A stretch of 64,000 nucleotides of DNA from Scilla litardierei (lineage: Eukaryota > Streptophyta > Magnoliopsida > Asparagales > Asparagaceae): positions 273,327,655 through 273,391,654 of the forward strand of contig CM061141.1 of NCBI GenBank assembly GCA_030789695.1, given 5' to 3'. Made by a program: the position numbers and the translations under genes. This document shows, piece by piece, positions 43,001 through 53,296 of the stretch; the first letter of the stretch is position 1, and every line of letters begins with the position of its first letter. The notes beneath the pieces were generated by a model, which worked only from the letters and a program-made list of their open reading frames with translations, had not been told where the DNA came from and did no database searches.

Positions 43001-44568
43001 TGCAACAAAAGTACATCCCTTTCCTTCTCTCCACCAACGACAGCAAGTGCAGCATCCCCACTAGCTCTGTCAAGATACCACAGTCCATCACGCCTGACGC
43101 CAGTCCCAAGCCTCCTCCCAGTCTTCCTTTCCTGCAACACACAATGAGTAGAGTCAAAAGTAATGCTACAGTCGAGATCATCAACAATAGAGCCAACAGA
43201 TAAGAGGTTGACTGGAAATGACGGGACGTGAAGGACAGAAGAGAGGCGTATAGAGGGAGTGCACTGAATAGTACCAATCCCTCTAATGGGTTGGGATGTG
43301 CCATCAGCTGTCTGAACAGTTTCATGAATGGTATGTGGTTTATATGTGGAAAATTGTCTATATGCTCCTGACACATGACTAGATGCACCTGAGTCAATAA
43401 TCCACTCTATATGATCTCTACATGAAAGGGCTAATCGGTTACCTGAGCCTGTGTGAGCGAAGTGGGCATAGTTACCGAATGGCGAGGCAATATCCCCAGT
43501 CTGGTCTGCATGACTCTCCGAGCTCTCAGTAGTAGACCTGGACTGTCTCCGCTGCTCTAGATCTGACGCCTCAGCTGGCGTGGCCTCGATCATCACTGTC
43601 TCCTGTCGTCCGTCAGCTGTGGCAAAGTTGGCCCGTGGGCCACCGCGACCTCGTCCACGGCCCCAACGACCTCCTCCTCTGCCTCATGTGCCACGTCCTC
43701 GTCCACTGCCCTTCTGTGGGCAGTTGAAGCTCAGGTGCCCCTTCACCCCACATGTGTAGCACTCTCGATCCTCGCTCACTACTGCCACTGCCGGCACAGC
43801 CAGTGCAGCCCGAGTGACCTGAGTACCCTCATCCTTCATAACCCTCAGTCTGGTCTCCTCCTGTGTCATTGCAGCTATGGCCTCCTCCAGGGATGGGATG
43901 GAGGATAGGTGGCACATACTCGCCCTCCTGACCTCAAAGTCTCCATTCAGGTTCCTCAGAAAGTGTGTCACACGCCTACGCTCCACCCACTTCCTGTGTA
44001 TCGCAGCGCTCCTAGGATCAGGCAGATCAATAGGGTCATAGTGATCCAACTCTGACCAAAGCCTTTTCAACTCCGCAGAGTAGGCTAGGATAGTCATCTC
44101 CCCCTGCTTCAAGGTGTCGACCTTGCCCTGAACCTCCATCATGAGCATCACATTCCCTGCTCCAGAGTACATTTTCTCCACCATACTCCATATCCCCGCA
44201 GCACTCTCTATGACCTCCACCATCCCAGCAATGGGTGGGACCATCGATGTCATCAACCAAGCAGCCACCAGTGAGTTGGTGGTGCTCTAGACTTTCCAAT
44301 CATCCCCATCCTTGTCCAGCGGTTCCTTGCACGAACCCAGAACGACGCCTTCTAACCCCTTCGATCTTAGAATGAGAAGCACCCTCCTGGACCAACTGAG
44401 GTAATTCTTCGTCCCTTCCAATTTCACATCATTGGGCATCAATTCCAGCTTCTGCACGGGACGAGAAGGAGTCGATCCACTAGAGGATCCCAACTCCTTC
44501 GAAGCAAGCAGCTTCGTTATCTCTCCAATGAAGGCCTTCATGTCCGCTGAAGTAAGGTTGTCCCCCAT
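40067..44568 (-). pseudogene. Copia gag-pol polyprotein of element H, four stops and one frameshift
   Basis: It starts at ATG 44568 (minus). Gag with YLSWSRRVLLILRSKG, zinc knuckle CYTCGVKGHLSFNC (about 43740), protease WIIDSGASSHVSG (about 43410), GAG-pre-integrase (HCQLGHLPFDILRK), integrase core (HSDVWGP, LRTDNGTEYV, QQNGVAERKNRHLLE), RT with YVDDIIITGDD (about 41020-40990) and RNase H (CDADWASC, about 40530), ending at TAG next to the PPT. Breaks: TAG 44287, TGA 43684, frameshift between 42766 and 42820, TGA 42221 and TAG 41279. The last replaces the Gln of the conserved LHQLDVKNAF motif. Otherwise every domain is well preserved. Not functional without suppression of these lesions. Confidence 0.93.
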
Positions 44569-44739
44569 CTCTCCAGATCCGCAGATCTCTCCTTTCTCCC
44601 TAGATCCGCAGATCTACTTCTCCTCCTCCTCTTCTAGGTCATACCCTAACCGTAAATCTATGGAGTCCTTTTCATGGCTCCACCATAGATCTAGGGTTAG
44701 GGTTCTTTTGGGTTTCCTTTTTGTAGCTAGTTAGGGTTT

Positions 44740-45015
44740 TGTGGTGGCTAGAAGAGGGCTTGGAAGAGAGGGGATCACAAAACTCGAAGCGCCAACAGCG
44801 AACACAGTCGGCGGCGGAAACAGCGGGCACAGCCGGCGGCGCACGCGGCGAGCGCAGGCGGCGGCCTGCACGGGCGCGCGCGCGGGCGAGCGAGGCGCGG
44901 GCAAGCGTGCGCTGGCGTGGCGAGGGGAGGCGTGCGCTGGGGAGGCGGGAGCAAGGCAGGCGGGTGACGGGAGGCGGGTGACGGGAGACTTAGGGTTTTG
45001 GTTGTTTAGGGTTTA
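44740..45015 (-). other. GC-rich 5' leader of element H
   Basis: About 75 percent GC with CGCGCGCGGGCGAGCG-type runs, between the PBS and the gag ATG. Open frames here are compositional. Such CpG-dense leaders occur in some plant Copia elements and may form stable RNA structure. Confidence 0.6.
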
Positions 45016-45029
45016 GGGCTCTGATACCA
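45016..45029 (-). promoter_or_regulatory. Primer-binding site of element H
   Basis: Minus strand TGGTATCAGAGCCC, complementary to initiator tRNA-Met, directly inside the 5' LTR. Confidence 0.9.
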
Positions 45030-45138
45030 TATTGTAATTTGGGAAAGTGTGATTAGCCTCCAAGGAGAGGCTATCACTTCTATTTATATTAACTTCACAC
45101 TTTCTTTACACACACACCCAATATCACAATACACAATA
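45030..45138 (-). repeat. 5' LTR of element H (109 bp)
   Basis: Partner of 39951-40059. Followed on the plus strand by TSD gtata. Confidence 0.95.
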
Positions 45139-45143
45139 GTATA

Positions 45144-45955
45144 TTATATCTCAACATCTACAAGCTGGAGCATATCCTTTATACAATTGAGGTTGTCCTA
45201 TTTGGACAAAATGGTGGATAGAGTGGTGGTCTATATTTGGCCACCTAGGCGTGGGGGCCCAATTGGGTGGAGGTGGAGGTGGAGGTTTGTGTGTGGTGTT
45301 GGGTAAGGCCACACACATTTCCATTATTTGCTTGCTTGCCATTGCTCTTTCATTAAACCAAGTGACTTCCCCAACACCATCCTCTTTTCACTATTTACAT
45401 GTTTGTCATTGGTCTTTTTCCATTTTACCCTTGAGTTTTTTGCACATTAGCCTCTGATTTTCCCCCTTTTGCCTCCAGATGATACACACACGCCCATTCT
45501 TCTCTCTCCTTTATCAGTTTGTGTGCCCTGCATCCTGTGTGTTTGTTTTTTTGGTCCATATGCACTATGTTCACGGGTTATTTTTAGTATATATATACAC
45601 CATACATGCCCAACTTGAATATCGACTTTCCCTTCTACTAAACACAATATCTCTATAAATATCTATAAGCACCACATGGCTCTCGCCTGAAGTGCCCCAA
45701 TTCATTATGTCTAAGAATGGCAAAATGAACCCGATCTGACTTGACCCGACTCATACCCGACCTCCTTAACGGATATGGATATAGGCTTAACCGGGTCGGG
45801 ACACTCCGGGTCTAACCGATCGATTCAGATAAAATTTAGGTCGGTTGCTTGTTTGACCAGCCAATCCAGATTGATCTGGATTCTATCGGCTTTGATATTA
45901 TAAATATATAAAATTATATACACAAACATAACACAACACAGATTTGATGTTGGGA
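45144..45955. other. Intergenic flank with (GGTGGA)n and CCCGAC-rich relic
   Basis: GTGGAGGTGGAGGTGGAGG at about 45267-45286. From 45720 to 45840 there are repeated GACCCGAC/CCGGGTC motifs. GATCTGACTTGACCCG (about 45735) recurs in inverted orientation near 55550, on the other side of element F, suggesting that an older DNA element encloses the region. The minus-strand frame at 45151-45342 has no supporting homology. Confidence 0.4.
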
Positions 45956-45964
45956 ATTTGGTTA

Positions 45965-46030
45965 CAACTTTAATGCATGCGACAGTTTTCACAAACGTCG
46001 GTGGTTCAAATCCTTCCATCGGAAGTAGTT
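45965..46030 (+). repeat. tRNA-like (SINE-type) unit 1
   Basis: B-box-like GGTTCAAATCC at 46003-46013, followed by a T-rich tail and AATCATAAGGCT. No convincing A box, so probably a truncated tRNA-derived repeat. Confidence 0.35.
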
Positions 46031-46094
46031 TTTTTTAATTTTCAATCATAAGGCTCATAAGAAATAAATAATATAAAGCTATAGATGAAAAATC

Positions 46095-46200
46095 AAGCTC
46101 TCTAGCTTGCTTGGTTAGTGCTTTGTGCAAGTGTAAACTTGGTCGCATGTTCAAGTCTCAGTCTGTTTATTTCAACCTTATTATTTTCAAAGAAAAAAAT
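46095..46200 (+). repeat. tRNA-like (SINE-type) unit 2
   Basis: A-box-like TAGCTTGCTTGG (46103-46114) and B-box-like GTTCAAGTC (46149-46157), spaced as in a tRNA promoter, followed by an A/T-rich tail. Confidence 0.45.
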
Positions 46201-46306
46201 TTGGTATCTAATTTCAAATCATAAAGCTGTAAAGTAAATAAATTAAACATATCACAGGGACAATAGACTCTATAGTTCAGTTGGTGCTTTATGCATGCAT
46301 AGGTTA

Positions 46307-48314
46307 TGTAACGGTTCATTTTGGTGAGCCCAGGCCCACTCACGGCCCAACCTCTTCAATAAAACCCACACTCTCTCTCCACCACTCATTTTTCATTACC
46401 GTTCCTTTTCTCTCTCTCTCTCCCGATGAACCCAAGCCCTCATCTTCTCACGCGCGGGCAAACGCAGCGACGCAGCGACGAAGCCGAAGTGGTTTTCAAA
46501 AAAACCCGACCCAATGCCTCTCTCCCTTCAACGCGCGGCAAACAGCGGCATTGACAGCATCCGAAGGGTTTCGAAACCCCTAATCTCCAGCGCTGTTGCA
46601 GATTTTTCGGATTTTGGATTCGATAAGATCCATTTCCCTCTTATCTCTTACGCATGTTCTCCTTTTATTTATTCACGCCAGATCTAGGGTTTTGCTTGTG
46701 CGAAATTGATCTCTCTCTTCAAGACTCTCCGGTTGGTTCTGATTTCTTTGGATTTTTCGCGTGGTTCACTCGGCTTGCTTTCTACACTCTTGGCTTGGTT
46801 TTTCTACGCCATTGGTAAACCTATTTGCTTTAAACTTCAGTTATTTCCTTCCTGCTTTTGGATTTGTGAAAGAACTAGGGTTCCGAGATTTTCGGATAAT
46901 AGGAAATGATGATTCGTTAATATAAAAAGGGGATTTTTATCCCCTATGATAGAAAAGGCATCATACGAACATGGCGACACCTTTGTCGCAGCTTCATACA
47001 CATTGATTCAGGACTATTGGGTACTAGGGTTGGCCGCCGTGGGTTTTCCTCCTTACCAGGGTGCTCGGTTGGTTAAGGGTTTGCTGTTTTGGCTTCCCGT
47101 TAATACTTGCGGCTTGTGGCTTATGGTGTTTAGCCGCTGTTTGTTAATTACTCGCTGTTTTGGTGCAGTTCCCCCCTGTTCGGTTTATTATATGCTGTAT
47201 TTATTATACATGTGTAGTTCTGATATTTCGGTATCAAATTTTGGCTGATTTGTGAAATTTTATATGAGCATGGTCCATCGTCCTATTTACGGATATTGAT
47301 GGAAAATTCCCTTGGGCTGGTAAACCCTAGAAACCCATCGCGGATGCCTAAAAATACGAATCTGATCCTATAGTTGAATTATTTCAATTCATAAACAATT
47401 TCGTTTTAGTTTCAATGTTTGAATCAATCGATTATATTTAGAACTGTTTTTAGGACATATTAAATATAGTTTCTTTCACTGTAAAAATTGATGTATGGAA
47501 TTGTTTTGGTTAGCAAATAAACTTGTTGTTAGAATTGTGCAAAATTCAGTATTTGTGAAATAATGTTACATTGGACTTGTTTATAACGGCATATAGTTTT
47601 GGTGCACTTTTCTTTCTGCAAAGTTTACAAGGAATAGAATTAGTGAATAGTTGAGATAGACACTGAAATAGTTAGAACAACATGGGGTTTGGGAACTCTT
47701 AATTAAAGTTAGAAAGGGTGGCAAAGACTATGCTCATTGACAGAACCAAATGACTAGATTGTGTTCCTTGATGAATACTTGGACCAATAAATGTAGGGCA
47801 CCGGTGAGCTCGCCGGTGAAACCTGAGGTTGTTCTTTAGCCCGCTCTTTCCCTTTACATTATGAGTATAATAAAAGATTGGTACGCATTGGTTAGAAAGG
47901 TTTAGTTTAATGTTTAGGGTTGGCTTGCTTAGGACTAGGGTTGCATGAAAGATTTAATTGTTATTTAATGCAAATATTGTTTACTTTATTCTTTCAATGT
48001 TTTCTCAACAGAAACTGAACCAGTGTACGAGGAGGCTCCAGCTTTCGAGGAGTCGGAATTCCCAGTGGAGAGTGCTGATTTCTGAGTCAAGGATTAGTAA
48101 GGAGATGTTTCTTCTATGGTTTAGTTGCTTTATTGTTGTTTAGAAATAAAGACTAGTAGATTATCTTTTGTTATGCTTTGGTACCCTCTTGGGAGGATGA
48201 ATAAATTTAATTCTGTTATGAAATTATCTGTTGCTCTATGTTGGCTTCACTGGAACCTTGCAGGGCCTGCACAATTAACAGAAAAGTAATGACACCCGAA
48301 AACGGGGCATTACA
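46307..48314 (+). repeat. 5' LTR of element F
   Basis: TG...CA ends. The GC-rich early part (46430-46560) and later AT-rich part have the look of exon then intron. An acidic exon-like ORF follows an acceptor-like CTCAACAG at 48012. It differs from the right LTR by a 20-bp insertion near 47127 and scattered substitutions. Confidence 0.95.
48012..48085 (+). other. Exon-like acidic ORF in 5' LTR of F
   Basis: Follows TTTCTCAACAG. Short acidic frame with ETEPVYEEAPAF and ending ADF-stop (TGA 48083). The copy in the 3' LTR (54982-55055) differs by one synonymous base. Related to the ORF at 9754-9854 in element A. Confidence 0.45.
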
Positions 48315-48336
48315 AGTTAGTGGCACATGCAGGTCC
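48315..48336 (+). promoter_or_regulatory. Post-LTR motif of F, possible primer-binding site
   Basis: AGTTAGTGGCACATGCAGGTCC. The corresponding position in element A has TTTTAGTGGTGGCCCATGCAGG. TGG starts six bases after the LTR, as in a PBS, but the following bases are not the common initiator tRNA-Met match and I cannot name the tRNA. Confidence 0.4.
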
Positions 48337-49180
48337 CCGCAAGACACCTCGTGAACAGTATAGAGCAAGCAGAAAAGCTCATAGATGAACAGCTGGACTG
48401 ACATCATTCTTTGGAATACAGGATGTCTAAAGCATACCATCGTCGACGTGGTACTGGGAGTAATCCAATCATTACACATGCAGACTTGGCGGGAAATCAC
48501 AGTGATGGGCGTATAGCTGGGAACATGAACCACGTCACCAACACCAATCACGTGGCTCATTAAAATGTTGACTATGGTAATGACTACAACTACGACGCCG
48601 AAGACCAACCTAATGATCAAGTCGACAACGGGAATGCTGACAACAACGTCGACCCCAACCTCAATGGTACTGTCAACAATGGAAGTGGCGAGAATCATCA
48701 CGTCGGCAATGGGAATAATGTGGATAACAATACTGAGAAACCTACAGCGACGATCCAGATTACAGACCAGACTCTACGAGAAAAGGTTAGAGCTTTGCAA
48801 AGGGAGCCTGAGCACAGACGTGAAGGTGGAGTTCAGCAGTTCAGATCACTGCGACCACCTGTTTTCAGAGGGACAGAGGGACCTCTGGCAGCAGCAGAGT
48901 GGCTACGTCATACAGCTGTTATGCTGAAAGCAGCACGGATCGCACCAGATTCATGGGTGGACATGGCAAAGATACAGTTGATTGAAGACGCTATGTCATG
49001 GTGGGATTCAGAGGAGGATCAATTGGTCCAGCCAATTTCATGGAGCACATTCACAGAGATGTTTAATGCCCTATATTTCTCTCCTGAAGCAAAGAGGACA
49101 CTACAGGCCCAATTTATGAACCTGAAGTAAGGCTCCATGAATGTGGAACAGTATAATGATGAATTCTCCAGACTCAGCAA

Positions 49181-49248
49181 GTATGTATTACAACTTACAC
49201 AGTTAATCTATAGATGTATGTAATTTACTAATAAGTGGTTTTTTGCAG
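49181..49248 (+). other. Candidate spliceosomal intron 1 in gag of F (68 bp)
   Basis: GTATGTATTAC... to ...GGTTTTTTGCAG, with branch-point-like TTTACTAATAAG 20-30 bp upstream of the acceptor. Removal joins AGC AA|G TTT GCG, giving SRLSK-FAKNVV with no frame break, exactly the conserved gag spacing. Without removal the frame meets TAA within 20 codons. Confidence 0.7.
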
Positions 49249-49853
49249 GTTTGCGAAGAATGTGGTGTCCGATTCTTGGGATAGAGTCCAGCGTTTCCAG
49301 GAAGGGCTGAATATGAAGATTCAGAAGCAACTAGTGGGGCACAAGCTGAAGACCCACACTGACGTACTCTCTGCAGCTCGAGATTATGAGTACGTACAAC
49401 AGAAGGAAGATCTGGAACGACAAGCGAGTGCTCCTCAGAGACATCCCCCTCCACCACCTAGTCGACAGGCAGCCCGACCAGCTCAGCAGACATCTACTAA
49501 GAGGCCAGCCCCACCACATCCACAGCGGCCACAGCAGCGCAGACAGCAGACCGTCTGTCACTATTGCAATAAGCCAGTGCACGTCAAGCCAGAGTGCTGA
49601 TATCTACTGAATCTGTGCCTGATTTGCGGAGTAGACGACCACGTTGCCAGAGACTGCCCCGAGAAGGGACAGAGACCAGCGGCTCTAGCACAGACATCTG
49701 CACCAGCTACAGCTCCAGCGGAAAATACTCAGGGTGGACCCCCACCACATCGACATGGATTTCAGCAGGCACGACCACAGGCCCCACCTCCGAAGCGCCA
49801 AACATTCACCATGACAGCTGAGGAGGCCGAGGCTACAGGCCAGGTCATTATAG

Positions 49854-49942
49854 GTACAAATTTACCCTTATATTTTAATTTGTTTTACTGTATGATGCAT
49901 GCTTAGACATAGTTTTTGCGACCGTATGATTTGTGTTGGTAG
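49854..49942 (+). other. Candidate intron 2 before the protease of F (89 bp)
   Basis: Donor GTACAAATTT after QVII-G and acceptor ...TGTTGGTAG. Removal connects frame 2 of gag to frame 1 of the protease ([12 protein letters not shown]). Upstream AGs at 49906 and 49912 give the same frame but retain a TGA at 49927, so the acceptor is uncertain. A plain insertion or frameshift is possible. Confidence 0.45.
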
Positions 49943-52900
49943 CTAGCAAACCCGCCCTTACTCTTTTTGATTCGGGAGCTTCGCATTGTTTTATGGCGAC
50001 GCGATTTGTCAACCGACACACTATTCCCATTTCACCTCTCACCTCAGGCTGGGACGTCAAGACGGGGGTGGCGTGTTGCAAACGACTAGTGGATATCCAG
50101 ACTGTCCTGTAGTCATACGCAAGCGAGAACTCTATGCCGACTTTCTATCCATCGACATACCGAGTTTTGATGCCGTATTCAGGATGGATTGGCTAGGGAC
50201 CTTTTATGCCACAATTGATTGTCGACGCAGGAGAGTGGTGTTCGAGATCCCAAACCACCCGAAATTTGAATTCATCAGCGGGAGCCGATCAGAAGGACCA
50301 GTGAAGTACAGAGCCAGACTTTCGAATGCCGTGATGACTTCTATGGATGCTGCTACAGAGAGACCGACGATCGTGCAGGAGTTCTCAGACGTATTTCCGG
50401 ATAGCCTTACAGGCTTACCCCCAGACCGTGCCGTGGAGTTTTCGATCAAACTAGTGCCAGGAGCTCAACCTTACTCCAGGAATCCTTACCGTCTAACCCC
50501 ATCAGAGTTGGTTGAAGTTCGGACTCAGTTAGACGATCTTTTGCAGAAAGGTTGGATTCCGTCCAGCGCATCATCATGGAGTGCTCCGATATTGTTAGTT
50601 AAGAAGAAGGATGTGACCAGGAGGATGTGCGTGGACTATAGAGAGTGGAATAAATTGACGGTGAAGAATAAGTACCCTCTACCACGCATTGAAGACCTGT
50701 TTGACCAGCTTGAGAGTCCGTGCATCTTTTCTAAGCTGGATCTGCAGAGTGATTATCACCAACTGAGAGTCAAGAAGAAAGACATATACAAGACATCGTT
50801 CAGCACCAGATATGGACAATACGAGTTCTTGGTAATGCCGTTTGGTGTGACCAATGCACCCTCGGTATTCATGAGTCTTATGAACCTAGTGATGAACGAG
50901 TATTTGGATAAGTTCGTGGTAGTTTACCTTGACGACATCCTGATATATTCGAAGAGCGAGCAGGAGCACACAACACACTTGAGGATGGTCCTGGGGACCT
51001 TGAGGCGACACCAGTTGTATGCTAAGTACATCAAGTGTACTTTTGGGATGAAGAAGGTGGGATTTCTCGGTCATGTTGTATCAGGAGAAGGGATTGCAGT
51101 AGACCCAAAGAAGGTTGCTGCCATTCTGAAGTGGCCAACACCTAAGACAGTGTCTGAGATTCGGAGTTTTCTGGGTTTGGCTGGTTATTACTGGAGGTTC
51201 ATTCCGAACTTTTCGAAGATTGCAGAACCTATGACCCGATTGACGCATAAAGATGTGATCTATATTTGGTCTAAGACTTGTGACGAGGCATTCCGGGAGC
51301 TGAAGAAGAGATTGACTACCGTGCCAATGCTGACTATTCCAGATAGATCAGGAGGATTTGAGGTTTATTGCGACGCATCCGGCAAGGGACTTGGATGTGT
51401 ATTGCATCAACATGGTCGTGTGGGCCTATGCATCAAGGCAACTGAAGAAACATGAGCAGAACTACCCCACCCATGACCTGGAGTTAGCAGCCGTCATTTT
51501 CGTGTTGAAGATTTGGAGGCACTTTCTGCTCGGAGAGCATGTGAGGATTTTTACGGACCATAAGAGCTTGAAGTATATCTTCGATCAGAAGGATCTGAAC
51601 TTGAGGCAGAGGCGATGGATCGAACTGATGTCAGATTACAATGTTGATATTCAGTACCATCCAGGAAAGGTCAATGTTGTACTCGATGCACTGAGTCGAC
51701 TTCCAGCGGTGCTTACCCTTACGACTCAGTGGAGGCTTCAGCAGGAGTTGCGGGAGTTAGAGATTGAGGTGATTCTACCTAGACTGGTTTCCTCATTGAT
51801 GGATCTTCACATACAGTCCACTTTGGTAGACAGGATCAAGGCTGCGCAGGCAGGAGATACTAAGCTTCAGAAGATCAGAGAGTTGGTGATGGCAGGGCAA
51901 CGACCAGAGTTCACGATACATTCAGATGGATCCTTGAAATTTGGCACCAGACTTTATGTACCATTTGGAGATGTTAGAGAGGAGTTGTTGAAGGAAGCGC
52001 ACAGTTCGCCCTATTCCGTTCATCCGGACGGTACGAAGATGTATCAAGATTTGAAGCAGCACTATTGGTGGCACGGAATGAAGAGGAGCGTTGCGCGGAG
52101 CGTGGCCAAATGTTTAGTGTGTCAGCAGGTGAAGGCTGAGCACCAGAGAGTTACAGGATTATTGCAGCCACTGCCTATTCCTGAGTGGAAATGACAGCAT
52201 ATCACGATGGATTTTGTGACTGGCTTGCCCCGAAGCAAGAAGCAGAATGATGCTATTTGGGTAATTGTGGATCGCTTGACGAAGTCCGCACACTTCATAC
52301 CTTTTAGAGTTGGTCAGTCTACAGAGGTTCTTGCTAAGAGATACATGGAAGAAGTTGTGAGGCTACACGGAGTACCGGTGAGCATAGTTTCAGACAGAGA
52401 TACCCGGTTCACATCACATTTTTGGAAGAGCCTTGAGAAGAATTTTGGTACTCATCTCAAGTTTAGCACTGCCTATCATCCTCAGACAGATGGGCAGTCA
52501 GAGCGCACCATTCAGATCATTGAGGACATGTTGCGAGCATGCATGTTGGATTTCAAGGGGTCGTGGGAAGATCACCTACATCTCGTGGAATTCGCATACA
52601 ATAACAGTCATCAGGCGAGTATCGGGATGGCACCATTTGCAGCATTATATGGAAAGAAGTGTCGGTCCCCTTTGAGCTGGGACGACGTTGGAGATCGAGA
52701 GTTGATGGAATCCGAAATGATAGTAGAGACAGTTGATGTGGTACGGACGATCAGAGACAGATTGCAGTTGGCTCAAGACATATATAAGCATTGGGCAGAT
52801 TCAAGACGAATACATTTGGAGTTTCAGCCAGGAGACAAGGTATTTTTGAAGATTTCGCCGAATCGTAGTCTGATTCGCTTCGACAGACGAGGTAAGCTTA

Positions 52901-53261
52901 GCCCACGCTACATTGGACCGTTTGATGTACTTGAGCGGGTAGGAGAAGTGGCTTACAAGATTGCACTGCCTCCATCCTTAGAAGGGGTGCATAATGTGTT
53001 CCACATTTCTCAGCTACGCAAATATGTGGGAGATCCAGCGCACATGGTGGACCATTCGGAGATTTCAGTGCGTCCAGACCTGACGTACGAGCAGCAGCCA
53101 GTGGAGATCATCGATCGACAGCAGAAGAACCTGAGGAACAAGACAGTCAATTTGGTGAAGATATTATGGCATCGTAATGCACCAGGCGAGGCTACTTGGG
53201 AACGAGAAGACGAGATGATGGAGCGCTACCCCTATCTTTTTGAGTAAGTCTTGATTCTTTT

Positions 53262-53280
53262 AATTCCGAGGACGGAATTT
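53262..53280 (+). promoter_or_regulatory. Stem-loop AATTCCG-AGGA-CGGAATT before the PPT of element F
   Basis: Identical to 6570-6588 in element A. The PPT TGTAGGGGGAAGGA follows at about 53283-53296. Confidence 0.75.
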
Positions 53281-53296
53281 ATTGTAGGGGGAAGGA

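Larger units (their letters stand above)
39951..45138 (-). mobile_element. Element H: Copia with 109-bp LTRs, minus strand
   Basis: Identical-length LTRs (39951-40059 and 45030-45138) differ at one base. TSD gtata lies at 39946-39950 and 45139-45143. The LTR ends are TATTGT...ACAATA, so the usual TG...CA is set two to three bases in. The PBS (reverse complement TGGTATCAGAGCCC, 45016-45029) and PPT (reverse complement GAGGGGGAG) fix the minus orientation. It has a full set of gag-pol domains, broken by a few stops. The near-identical LTRs suggest the most recent insertion in the window. Confidence 0.93.
48423..53247 (+). pseudogene. Gag-pol polyprotein of element F, broken
   Basis: It opens at ATG 48423. 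An Asn/Asp-rich N-terminal region, gag core (LRPPVFRGTEGP, WWDSEEDQ), intron-like insertion 49181-49248, then double knuckle CHYCNKPVHVKPEC and CLICGVDDHVARDC. Second intron-like insertion 49854-49942. Protease [10 protein letters not shown] (about 49963), RT with YLDDILIYS (about 50928), RNase H ([13 protein letters not shown]), integrase (HHCC about 51985-52130; MDFVTGLP, VSDRDTRF, QSERTIQIIE) and a chromodomain-like end (VNLVKILW, EATWERED), with TAA at 53245. Breaks: TAA 48561, TAA 49128 (Gln codon in relatives), TGA 49598 (Trp), frameshift near 50075, frameshift near 51418 and TGA 52192 (Trp). Not functional. Confidence 0.92.

Noticed and set aside
44739..45016. Plus-strand 80-90 codon frames opposite the leader of H
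   Set aside because: Antisense of a CpG-dense leader; compositional.
45965..46170. True tRNA gene
   Set aside because: A and B box-like motifs are present but acceptor and anticodon stems do not pair; better read as tRNA-derived repeat.
46946..47248. 100-codon frame in both LTRs of F (MIEKASYEHGD...)
   Set aside because: Truncated differently in the other LTR by an indel and located in the presumed LTR intron; no homology recognised.
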